Assembly (NCBI GenBank): GCA_036557285.1
Contig: DATBHW010000020.1
Span: forward strand, 1 to 64,000
Direction of reading: 5' to 3'
Length of the DNA stretch: 64,000 nt
Source of the DNA: Ktedonobacterales bacterium
GTDB lineage: Bacteria > Chloroflexota > Ktedonobacteria > Ktedonobacterales > DATBGS01
Each line of letters opens with the position of its first letter. Position 1 is the first letter of the stretch. Positions 36,733-45,007 of the stretch are shown piece after piece. Under the pieces are notes generated by a model. The model did no database searches and had not been told where the DNA came from. It saw only the letters and a program-made list of their open reading frames with translations. The translations under genes were made by a program, and so were the position numbers.

Positions 36733-38322
36733 TCACATCACATCGTCGCGTGTAGCCAAAAGTGATGCTTCAAGAGGCGTCTCTGGGACTGCGCCTTTCT
36801 TCTGCTGGGAATGTATAATCTGGTTTTCACGCTGAGCAATAGCCTGGATTACAAGCAGCGTGCCCATGAAGAACCAGAACATCAGCGCCAGATCCGGCAC
36901 AAAATACGAGTTATCAACCAACCCATGTACCAGAGATGTCACAATGGCCCCCGCTATACCGAGCAGCAGGCGCTGGAGAATCCTTCCCTGGCGCAGAGGG
37001 GGTGCGCACAGGCGATAGGTGCGCGCCAGGATGGTTGCAGAGGCAGCGAGCAGCCAGAACCACGCAACTACTCCCAGCAAGCCGCTGCTGATCCAAAAAT
37101 CAAGGAAGAAGTTGTGCGGGTGCGAGAGGTGAGGATTATAGGCGGCAGGGAAGGATTGCCCATCCAGCGCCTGGAGTGCGTAAGAATTGGGCGCTGTTGG
37201 AATATACAGAGTATTGAAACTGTCAGGGCCAGTACCCAGCAAGAGATGATCACGAATGATCAAGAGCGCCGCTTTCCACAAGAGGAATCGCTCGGAGAGC
37301 AGCCCATGCCCTGCCTCGTTGAACAACTGGAGGATGCGCGACCAGAAGAGTGCCACACACAGCACACCAGCGCCTGCCACAGCCAGGATCGCGCCCCAGT
37401 GGCGGACCTCGAAGATAAAGTACAGGAAGAGTACCCCCAGCAGCGCCACCTCTGCCCCGCGCGAACCGGTCCAATAGAGCGCCCACACCAGCGGTATCAT
37501 TGCTCCCAGGCAAATCCACCGCAGTGGGTCACGCCAGGCAGGCGGCTCTTGCGAAGCATCGGCGGCTGGACGACGCACACCCAGAAACGTCAGCGCCAGC
37601 AGGATGGGCAGCGCCCGGTCCAGCAGAAACGCCAGATTGTTCGGGCTACCATAGGGCCCATTGACCCGGAAGGTAGTAGCATCCACAATCAGCAAATCAC
37701 TGGTGATATGCAATAGACCTTGAATGATGCCCATACCGGCGGCAATTGTGGTGGAGAGAATAAAAGCTCCCATCGTGCGCGCCAGATCATCGCGGGTTCG
37801 CAAATAGCGCAAGATGAGCAGAAAATACAGGATTGGCTCAAGAATCTCTTCCCGATACGCGCGCAGACTCTCATGCCGATCAGGGGAAACGAGGACAGCC
37901 AGCGCGGCGCCAATCAGGAACAACAGGGCTGGTAATAACAACAGGCGTGCGCGCCTCCACAAACCGTGTAACCATTCCCAGGTGGCACGCCGCTCCTGCG
38001 CCAGAAGGATATTCCGTAAACAGGCCACTCCCAGACAGATAAGCACGCCAAGCTCATTCAGAGAGAATGCGAGAGAGCCGCTGGAGTTGAGAGGGAGAAG
38101 ATCAAGGTAATAGGGGAATGTGAGTGGCAGCAGGGCAATGGCAATCTCAAGGCGCATCCAGGCCAGTCCAGCCGCGATGCCCAGCAGGATCAGTGAAGCA
38201 GGCGGGTGATGCCAGAAGAAAAAGAGCACGAATGAAAGACACAGCCCAGGCCCAACAAAACGAAAAGGAAGCCTTGAGCGTCCACCTGACTGAATAAAGC
38301 GCCGAACCATTATACGTACCAC
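36733..38322 (-). CDS. O-antigen ligase / polymerase-like membrane protein
   Basis: A 529-residue membrane protein with about 12 helices. It has a large outer loop near residues 350-410 (LSERFLLWKAALLIIRDHLL, then GTGPDSFNTLYIP), followed by YNPHLSHPHNFFLDFWISSG, the H-x-H-N-xx-L motif of the Wzy_C / O-antigen ligase family. Such proteins join or polymerise undecaprenyl-linked sugars at the outer face of the membrane. The start may be the GTG at 38322 or the ATG at 38310; neither has ideal ribosome-binding spacing. It is in line with the GT4 gene (52-base gap). Confidence 0.9.
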   Translation of the reverse strand: MVRIMVRRFIQSGGRSRLPFRFVGPGLCLSFVLFFFWHHPPASLILLGIAAGLAWMRLEIAIALLPLTFPYYLDLLPLNSSGSLAFSLNELGVLICLGVACLRNILLAQERRATWEWLHGLWRRARLLLLPALLFLIGAALAVLVSPDRHESLRAYREEILEPILYFLLILRYLRTRDDLARTMGAFILSTTIAAGMGIIQGLLHITSDLLIVDATTFRVNGPYGSPNNLAFLLDRALPILLALTFLGVRRPAADASQEPPAWRDPLRWICLGAMIPLVWALYWTGSRGAEVALLGVLFLYFIFEVRHWGAILAVAGAGVLCVALFWSRILQLFNEAGHGLLSERFLLWKAALLIIRDHLLLGTGPDSFNTLYIPTAPNSYALQALDGQSFPAAYNPHLSHPHNFFLDFWISSGLLGVVAWFWLLAASATILARTYRLCAPPLRQGRILQRLLLGIAGAIVTSLVHGLVDNSYFVPDLALMFWFFMGTLLVIQAIAQRENQIIHSQQKKGAVPETPLEASLLATRDDVM

Positions 38323-38374
38323 AAGCCTTCTCTATGTTTGCAAAATCTATGCGGAAAGAGGCGCAGTGTTCATG

Positions 38375-39532
38375 CTAGACGTTAGATGGAGAGATAGAAA
38401 GTAATGCAGCAGGCTGCCATGTCTCGTACAGGGTCATATAGCGTTGAACTAGTGTTTCCACTGAATAGTCCTGGGCGCGCTGCAAGCAAGCTTGACGCAT
38501 CTGGACCAACTCAGCATCCGACATCATCATGACATGATGAAGGATGTCGGCCAGAGATGACACATCATTCGTCGGTGCGACCCAACCGGTGACACCGTCT
38601 TCAATGACCCCGGCAGCATTCGCCGCCTGAGAGATGATCACCGGGCGTCCCGCAGCCAGAGATTCTATGCTGACATTGGGCAACCCCTCGGCTGGAGAAT
38701 ACAAGATCGTTGCATCGCAGGCATGATAATAATCTTCAGGATAAGGGGTTTCTGGATGCTGGATGACCACCTCGCCTAATTCATCTTGCAGGATTACCGC
38801 ATCAAGAGCCTTCTGGGCGGCGGCTCCTTGAACTGGCCCCACGATAAAACAGCGCACATCAGAAGGCAAGCGGCTCTGTCGCTTCAATATCCCAAACGCC
38901 TGGGCGATCCAGTGCATATTCTTTTCGGAAGAGATACGGCCCATGCTCACAAAGACACGGCGAGAACCGGGAGCGACATGGCAGCGGAACATCTCATCAT
39001 GCGGCTGAATATATCGCTCCAAGGTTATTCCATTGGGGATAGAGAGGATTTTGGGTGCTGCCACCCCGGCAGAGGATACCAGCATGGTTTTTAAGTGCGG
39101 CGCATTTACCACAATGTGCGCGCAGACTCTCTGGCCGAGCCGTTCATATAAGCGTTGTTTCGCTGTGAGGACGCCGCGCACTGTGCCAATGAGCTTTACA
39201 GGGGGCAGGAATGGGAAAGCCAGCCTCATGAGCAGGTTGGCATGGTAGCCTTCGGCCTGAATAATCTGTGGCCGCACCGCCCGCGCTACTCGGATGATAG
39301 AGGCTATTCCCCTGGCTTTATCCCAGGCGCTCCAGCCCAGATCGGGGGTATAGAGACTGATGCCAGCAGCACGAATCTGAGAGGCAAAGTGCAGATTTCG
39401 AGCTTTTGGCCCATACAGGCAGAGAACATGTGGATCAAAGCGGCTGCGATCCAACCTGGTTACTAGCTCCACCAGTTGAGACTCGATTCCTCCTGCCATG
39501 AGGGAATCGGCCACATAGAGAACACGTATCAT
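38375..39532 (-). CDS. GT4-family glycosyltransferase
   Basis: A 385-residue retaining GT-B enzyme. The acceptor domain starts MIRVLYVADSLMAGGIESQL, with the Gly-rich loop usual for GT4. The donor domain has VFVSMGRISSEKNMHWIAQAF and, near 285, the E-x7-E motif EGLPNVSIES. It should transfer a sugar from a nucleotide donor to a lipid-linked glycan in the cytoplasm. The ATG at 39532 has GGAG 8 bases upstream; the track of the frame begins two codons earlier at a TTG. Part of the minus-strand polysaccharide operon. Confidence 0.94.
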   Translation of the reverse strand: MIRVLYVADSLMAGGIESQLVELVTRLDRSRFDPHVLCLYGPKARNLHFASQIRAAGISLYTPDLGWSAWDKARGIASIIRVARAVRPQIIQAEGYHANLLMRLAFPFLPPVKLIGTVRGVLTAKQRLYERLGQRVCAHIVVNAPHLKTMLVSSAGVAAPKILSIPNGITLERYIQPHDEMFRCHVAPGSRRVFVSMGRISSEKNMHWIAQAFGILKRQSRLPSDVRCFIVGPVQGAAAQKALDAVILQDELGEVVIQHPETPYPEDYYHACDATILYSPAEGLPNVSIESLAAGRPVIISQAANAAGVIEDGVTGWVAPTNDVSSLADILHHVMMMSDAELVQMRQACLQRAQDYSVETLVQRYMTLYETWQPAALLSISPSNV

Positions 39533-39655
39533 TAACAAAAGTCTCCAGGACGCTCAACGCGCTCTCTCTGCTCTTCGCCTGACCTGCCCCGTTATCAACA
39601 AACAACCGATGGGTGAAAACGAGAAGAAAGGAGATGATAGCCGCGTCCCAAACAT

Positions 39656-41572
39656 CTACCAGCCTATTTCATAGACCAGATTTGTTCCGTACTTATCTAT
39701 CAAATGGAAATGCTCTGGATCTGCACCCGCCCATTGCGCGTAATCACTGCCCTTGGTAGTATCCAGGTACTGTATGTGCTGAGATTGTAGGGTCTTCATG
39801 AAATCGGCAGAGTTTTGGGGTTGTATCATGAATACCTGGTTGTTAAGCTGAGAACCGAAAAGCGGGTATACACACCACACGACGTCATTGTAACCTGTGA
39901 GAGCAATGCGTGACCCTGGCGGTACATGGTCCACCCAGCGAAATTGAGGATACCACAGATTCCCAATAGTTCGCTGCTCAGGTTGCATTCCCAGGGCATG
40001 AAGGGCGAGCTGAGGAGAGAAGTAAAGTTGGGCTGAACTAAAATAAAGAGAGATAAGCACTAATATCAGACCAACCACCTGAAGGAGTCCTCTCAACCAC
40101 CATCTGTTTAACTTATCTATCACGTATGGCAAGGCAATCGCTCCTGGCGCCACGATGAAGATCGTGTACCGGCTCCACCAGTTAGCAGGTTGGACAAAGA
40201 AGATCACTATGAATGGTAGGAGAAAGGTAAAAAAAAGACCTCTTTGCCTGTATAAGCTATAGGCAATAAAAACCACCAGAGCAGGCATGGCGAGATATGT
40301 CCACTGAGGTCCGAATCCCCCCAAACGCTGATCATAGACATAGTATCCGTTTAAGCCAGAGCCACAATTTCCCAGTTGATTATAAATGCAGAGAGAGTAC
40401 GTGGGTTTTGGGGGTTCGCTCCACCAGGAAAGGAGGATCTGTTGCCACCAAGAGTGCCCTACTAATTCCTGGGGAACGTTAGCCCCCAGAACCAGGCTCT
40501 GAAATGTCCCTACGCCAGGAAGAGTGTAGCCCAGAAGACGTACAGTAATAGGGTAGAAAGGATTACCATAAGCAACCCATGTGCGCAGATACCAATAGGA
40601 ACCTAAAAGTAAGAGCGGTGCTCCCAGAACAAGCAATAACCTGGTCGTCTGCTTGAAATTAAGCTGGCGCCGATAGAGAGAGACAACTAGCAGCACCAGT
40701 AGGCTGATTCCAACATAAGCCAATCCAGATGACTTTATCCCTAGAGTGATCCCACCAGCTAACCCTGCCAGGAGTAGGTCAGCCTTGCTTTGATGCTCTA
40801 TGTAGCGGAACAGGAAATAGAAACACACTAAGAACATGGAAGCGAAGGCAACATCAACATAATTCGAGATAGCTTGTAGAAGGACGATGGGGGTCAAGAA
40901 GAAAAGACACCCTGCGGCTAGGGCAGATGTACACTTGAGGCCACTGGACCTTCCCAACCCGACAACAGCCAACATTCCTCCTATTGCGAAAATCAGTTGT
41001 CCCATGCGTACGAGGACATCAGTATGTAGAAAGAGTATCAACCACGCAAAGAATAACTCTGCGTTTGCTGGGTATCCGTTGGACCAGATAGAATAAGGAA
41101 TGATCCCTATTTTCTGCGCCTGTATCCAGGCAACGGCGGATGGTAAATGATATGTCAAGGCATCGTAATCATGGGAAGGGAGTAAATAGGCCAGAAAAGC
41201 CACCCATATTATTTCGCCTAACGTTAAAAGTAATAAGGCGCATGCCCAAGGATCATGCAGTAATTCCTTGAACAGGTTTGAGATCATACCCTGAAGGGCA
41301 AGCCATGGCTTCGGAATATTCTTTCCCCTATATCGGAGGGTCAATACTACTAATAGCGTAGTAATGATCAGGTTGATGAAGAAAACAACAACTGAATTAA
41401 AGGCTTCCAACACTACACCAGCAAAGAGCAAAGAGACCATGATTTGGGACATTGAGAAAGTAAAAATAGCTAAAAGGATAGGTATTGATCCCGTTAACCT
41501 GAGACAATGGGTTGCGGCTATAGCACCTATGAGTACGACTAAATTTACTACAATAAATATCAGCACAGACAT
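39656..41572 (-). CDS. GT-C-type membrane glycosyltransferase (ArnT/PMT-like)
   Basis: A 638-residue protein with about 13 membrane helices. The first outer loop carries LLPSHDYDALTYHLPSAVAW (about 129-148), with the acidic DxD-like centre and the YH that mark polyprenyl-phosphate-sugar-dependent GT-C enzymes. A large C-terminal outer domain follows the last helix (about 530-638). It would move a sugar from a lipid carrier to an acceptor outside the membrane. The gap to the upstream flippase-like gene is only 14 bases. DNA here is noticeably richer in A+T than the metabolic genes to the left. Confidence 0.85.
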   Translation of the reverse strand: MSVLIFIVVNLVVLIGAIAATHCLRLTGSIPILLAIFTFSMSQIMVSLLFAGVVLEAFNSVVVFFINLIITTLLVVLTLRYRGKNIPKPWLALQGMISNLFKELLHDPWACALLLLTLGEIIWVAFLAYLLPSHDYDALTYHLPSAVAWIQAQKIGIIPYSIWSNGYPANAELFFAWLILFLHTDVLVRMGQLIFAIGGMLAVVGLGRSSGLKCTSALAAGCLFFLTPIVLLQAISNYVDVAFASMFLVCFYFLFRYIEHQSKADLLLAGLAGGITLGIKSSGLAYVGISLLVLLVVSLYRRQLNFKQTTRLLLVLGAPLLLLGSYWYLRTWVAYGNPFYPITVRLLGYTLPGVGTFQSLVLGANVPQELVGHSWWQQILLSWWSEPPKPTYSLCIYNQLGNCGSGLNGYYVYDQRLGGFGPQWTYLAMPALVVFIAYSLYRQRGLFFTFLLPFIVIFFVQPANWWSRYTIFIVAPGAIALPYVIDKLNRWWLRGLLQVVGLILVLISLYFSSAQLYFSPQLALHALGMQPEQRTIGNLWYPQFRWVDHVPPGSRIALTGYNDVVWCVYPLFGSQLNNQVFMIQPQNSADFMKTLQSQHIQYLDTTKGSDYAQWAGADPEHFHLIDKYGTNLVYEIGW

Positions 41573-41586
41573 ACATCACCCTATCT

Positions 41587-42735
41587 TTATTGCTTATTGG
41601 GTGCTCCTGCGGATTCTCTCTTTTCTTTAAGGATCAATTCCTTTCCCCTAGCTGTTTGGGCCTTGAGCGATTTCTTACTAAACATAGTAAAGAAGAAAAG
41701 AATGCCTCCAAAGATCAGCGTACTCACTAGGCTAATCATGCGATCCAGTACAATAGTCGCGGCAGCTCCATTCTGCGCTGCCGCCGTATGAGGGATAAAG
41801 AGCAATATCATAGCAAGCATTCCTGATTCGACGAAGCCCACACCACCACTGGTCAAAGGCACGGTCGTCAGTAATGCCTCGCCTAATGAGATAAAGAGCG
41901 CTGCTGTGAAGATATGGATCGGATCTCCTCCCAACATCCTGGTTGCCAGCGCCACAAACATGAAGCGCAGCGCCTCCATCGACCATATCGTCAGTGTTAG
42001 TGGCACAAGCAGGTGCAATCGCTTAAAAGAACCAAGGGCCCCCTCTTGAAAGTGAATGTAATAGTCCCGGAAGCGCGGTGGAATGAGTAGGCGAATCTTG
42101 CCATGATACCCTCGTAGGAGGACTAGCCCAGCAATCAAACAGACCAACAACACCAAACAGATATGGAGGGCAAGTTCAAGTTGAGACGGCAGTTGCCCAT
42201 GTAGGCTAATCAATACCGCTGAAATAAAAAGCAGCAGGAGCGTGACCAGATCAAGAATTCGCTCGGCCAGAACAGTTCCAAACGAACGGGTAGCTGGGGC
42301 TTTGGATTCCTGCCGCAGGAGATAGGCGCGATAAATATCGCCCAGCTTCGCTGGCACAATCAGGTTTGCGAACCAGGAAAGATAGAGAATTTTCGACAAA
42401 GGCAGAAAGCCTGGCAGGTGAACTCCTTGCTCCTTGCGATAGCCGACATTTTGTAGCATGAGCTTCCATCGCAAGACACGGAGTGGGAACGAGCTATAAT
42501 AGACTATGAAACCGGCCAGAAATACCCAGATATTGGCTTGGGCAAGTGCCGAGGCGATACCTTTGGGGTTAAACTCCAGACCAAGGTGTTGTGCTACCAG
42601 CGCAAAGACTACAATCACCACAACCAGAGGAAGAATAGTACGCCAGCTCAACAACCTTCTACTAATCGAAAGCCGTTCTAGCTCAAATTCTGTTTCATCC
42701 CCATTTGCTTCCAGGTGGGCGGGCCCATCCTTCAT
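41587..42735 (-). CDS. Flippase-like membrane protein (LPG-synthase TM / UPF0104 type)
   Basis: A 382-residue membrane protein of about eight helices with the lysylphosphatidylglycerol-synthase TM pattern: LSWFANLIVPAKLGDIYRAY (about 118-137), RSFGTVLAERILDLVTLLLL, and FISLGEALLTTVPLTSGGVGFVE split over the later helices. Relatives act with GT-C enzymes, possibly in lipid or glycolipid transport. The annotated ATG at 42735 has AGGAG touching it with no spacer. An in-frame ATT at 42804 has a perfect AGGAGG six bases upstream and would add 23 residues, so the true start may be there. Confidence 0.85.
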   Translation of the reverse strand: MKDGPAHLEANGDETEFELERLSISRRLLSWRTILPLVVVIVVFALVAQHLGLEFNPKGIASALAQANIWVFLAGFIVYYSSFPLRVLRWKLMLQNVGYRKEQGVHLPGFLPLSKILYLSWFANLIVPAKLGDIYRAYLLRQESKAPATRSFGTVLAERILDLVTLLLLFISAVLISLHGQLPSQLELALHICLVLLVCLIAGLVLLRGYHGKIRLLIPPRFRDYYIHFQEGALGSFKRLHLLVPLTLTIWSMEALRFMFVALATRMLGGDPIHIFTAALFISLGEALLTTVPLTSGGVGFVESGMLAMILLFIPHTAAAQNGAAATIVLDRMISLVSTLIFGGILFFFTMFSKKSLKAQTARGKELILKEKRESAGAPNKQ

Positions 42736-42804
42736 CTCCTGTCCAGAGAATTCATCAATAAATACGGGCCTTACCTCACCTGCGTTTCTTGGGTTACGAG
42801 AAAT

Positions 42805-43200
42805 GGGACACCTCCTGTTTCTCAGCCACCCATGCCGTTGCGTTACGATTGTTCGTCATTACCTCTACAATGGCCCGAGTTTGAGAATGGCACTGAGCCA
42901 CTTCAACACGAAAGACGGTCTGCGAAACAGGAAGTAACATGGATGACGTTCACCTTTGTATGCGTGATTTCATGACCAAGGTGCTTCTTAGTATGAGATG
43001 GTGCGACCAATTTTACATACTTGACGGGACGCTAACGCCCAGTCCTCCCATGCCTCAGCCTCGCACATCTTTAGTTCTCTTTGCCGAGGTCGATAGTAGT
43101 ACAATTTGTTACTTTACTCATAAAAGATGCGTTGAGATAGAGGGAAAAAGAGCAATAAAAGCAGGCGAAACCAATAATAACCTGTCTAAGGTATACCATC
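42805..43200. other. Divergent intergenic region of the polysaccharide locus
   Basis: About 395 bases between the divergent flippase-like and Wzm genes. I see no convincing gene: the small open frames here have poor codon character and no ribosome binding site. A TACAAT at 43100-43105 might serve as -10 for the plus-strand genes, but no clear -35 goes with it. The minus-strand AGGAGG at 42816-42811 is the only strong translation signal. Confidence 0.5.
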
Positions 43201-44028
43201 ATGAAGCAAACAGCAGTTCCAATTTATGACTCAAAAGCTATAAAGTTGCGGAGTATCTTTGAATTCAAAGAACTCCTGCGATACCGCTTTCTTGTAAGGA
43301 ATCTGGTATCCCGGGATCTCAAAGTGCGCTACAAGAGATCAGTTCTTGGTTTTATATGGGTTATGTTAAATCCCTTGCTTACTATGGCGGTAATTAGTAT
43401 TGTATTTTCTCAGTTACTACGCTATAGTGTCCAATACTATCCAACATTTCTCTTATCTGGAATCTTGATCTGGAACCTGTACGCACAAGGCTCTGTAGCT
43501 GCAATGTCCAATCTCCTTGGTAATGGTTCTGTTTTGAAAAGAATTTATGTGCCCCCAAGCGTCTTCATCGCTTCATCAATTGGGAGCGCGCTAGTAAACC
43601 TTCTATTTGCAATCCTGCCATTTTACATTCTTGCATTATTGAATGGAGTGCCAATAAGCCTTACATGGATTCTGGTCATCGTCCCTATTGTAGAAGTGAC
43701 CATTTTTGCATTTGGAATAGGACTCATTATATCTCCGCTGATGGTCTTCTTTACTGATACGTTCGAGATCTATTCTGTGCTTGTCAACATTTACTTGTAT
43801 CTAACCCCTATCTACTACCCAAGCTCAATCTTGCCAGAGCCGCTTCAGCAAGCAGAGGACTGGAACCCCATGTTCTTGTTCATCAATTGCTTTAGGGATG
43901 CGGTTCTTGGAGATAGGATCCCCCATTTCCACCAGATGATTCTAGGTGGAGTGTATGCTCTTGGCGCGTTCCTGGTTGGTTGGCTGTTCTTTACCCGATT
44001 GGAGAACAACTTTGCTTACCACTTCTAA
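43201..44028 (+). CDS. wzm: Polysaccharide ABC exporter permease (Wzm/TagG-like)
   Basis: A 275-residue ABC-2 permease with six membrane segments. The N-terminal amphipathic part FKELLRYRFLVRNLVSRDLK and the following VRYKRSVLGFIWVMLNPLLT are the classic start of Wzm/TagG/KpsM-type exporters. The late outer loop has YYPSSILPEPLQ and NPMFLFINCFRD. It exports a lipid-linked polysaccharide across the cytoplasmic membrane. TAAGGT lies 8 bases before the ATG. Its 3' end overlaps the ATPase gene, which begins at a TTG 17 bases before the permease stop. Confidence 0.95.
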   Translation: MKQTAVPIYDSKAIKLRSIFEFKELLRYRFLVRNLVSRDLKVRYKRSVLGFIWVMLNPLLTMAVISIVFSQLLRYSVQYYPTFLLSGILIWNLYAQGSVAAMSNLLGNGSVLKRIYVPPSVFIASSIGSALVNLLFAILPFYILALLNGVPISLTWILVIVPIVEVTIFAFGIGLIISPLMVFFTDTFEIYSVLVNIYLYLTPIYYPSSILPEPLQQAEDWNPMFLFINCFRDAVLGDRIPHFHQMILGGVYALGAFLVGWLFFTRLENNFAYHF

Positions 44029-44896
44029 TGGTGAGCAGCGAGTAAAAGGCTCTCTTGCATCAACAAACCTGGCAATAGGATTGGCAGGAGTTTCAGTACG
44101 CTATCGTATGCCAAGCGAGCGTATCACCACCTTAAAGGAACAGATCATCCGGCGTATTACGCGACGCAATGTGAAGTACCAGGAATTTTGTGCGCTAAGC
44201 AACATTAACCTTAAGATTTTACGCGGCCAATCAGTAGCATTAATTGGGCGTAATGGAGCAGGAAAGAGCACCCTGCTCAAAGTGATCGCTCGGGTGCAAA
44301 ATCCAACAACAGGCCGGGTCTGGGTAAGAGGGAATGTAGCTCCTCTTATCGAGTTGGGAGCTGGATTCCATCATGAATTAACCGGGCGTGAAAATATTTT
44401 TCTCAATGGCGCCATGCTTGGATTCTCGCGTGCCCAAATGCTGAGAAAATTCGATAGCATCGTCGAGTTCTCGGAATTGGGTACTTTCATCGATTCACCC
44501 CTGCGCACCTACTCTTCCGGTATGATCGCTCGCCTTGGATTTTCTATCGCAGCTGATGCAGATCCAGATATTCTCATTATCGATGAGGCACTCGCGGTGG
44601 GAGATGAGGCATTTCAACATAAGTGCCTGGAGCGGATGTTTAGCTTTCGGGACCAGGGAGTCACAATCCTTTACGTGACCCATGCTCTTGACTCGATTCA
44701 CGAATTGTGCCAACAGGCCATCTGGATTGATGAAGGGCAGATCCGTTTCTCAGGAGAGACCCAGCTCGCGGTAGAACTGTACCGCGAGAGCCTCGAAGTA
44801 GGGTCAAATATGTCAATTTTACAAAAGAGACGGGTCATTCAGGCAGAACCCAGAAAGGCACAAATTACCCAACCCATTCCACAGTTGGAAGAGTAG
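44012..44896 (+). CDS. wzt: Polysaccharide ABC exporter ATPase (Wzt/TagH-like)
   Basis: A 294-residue ATPase that pairs with the upstream permease. Walker A is GRNGAGKST (79-87), the signature is TYSSGM (166-171), Walker B is ILIIDEA (187-193), with the Wzt-typical LAVGDEAFQHKCLERM after it. The N-terminal VSVRYRMPSERITTLKEQII stretch is also typical. The C-terminus is short, so the carbohydrate-binding domain found in some Wzt proteins is missing. I place the start at TTG 44012 because GGAG lies 7 bases upstream; the ATG and GTG just after the permease stop are in other frames. Confidence 0.92.
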   Translation: MLTTSNGEQRVKGSLASTNLAIGLAGVSVRYRMPSERITTLKEQIIRRITRRNVKYQEFCALSNINLKILRGQSVALIGRNGAGKSTLLKVIARVQNPTTGRVWVRGNVAPLIELGAGFHHELTGRENIFLNGAMLGFSRAQMLRKFDSIVEFSELGTFIDSPLRTYSSGMIARLGFSIAADADPDILIIDEALAVGDEAFQHKCLERMFSFRDQGVTILYVTHALDSIHELCQQAIWIDEGQIRFSGETQLAVELYRESLEVGSNMSILQKRRVIQAEPRKAQITQPIPQLEE

Positions 44897-45007
44897 GCAA
44901 CGGAACAACAATTGCTCATTTTGACATTGCCTCCTGAACACGTCGCAGATCGGGTTAGCTTAAGAAAATCGTTGGCGTAACAACAAATTCTGAAAGAAGA
45001 CACCATC

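Noticed and set aside
42939-43229. 96-codon plus-strand frame before wzm
   Set aside because: Overlaps the wzm start in another frame, has no ribosome binding site and unlikely composition.
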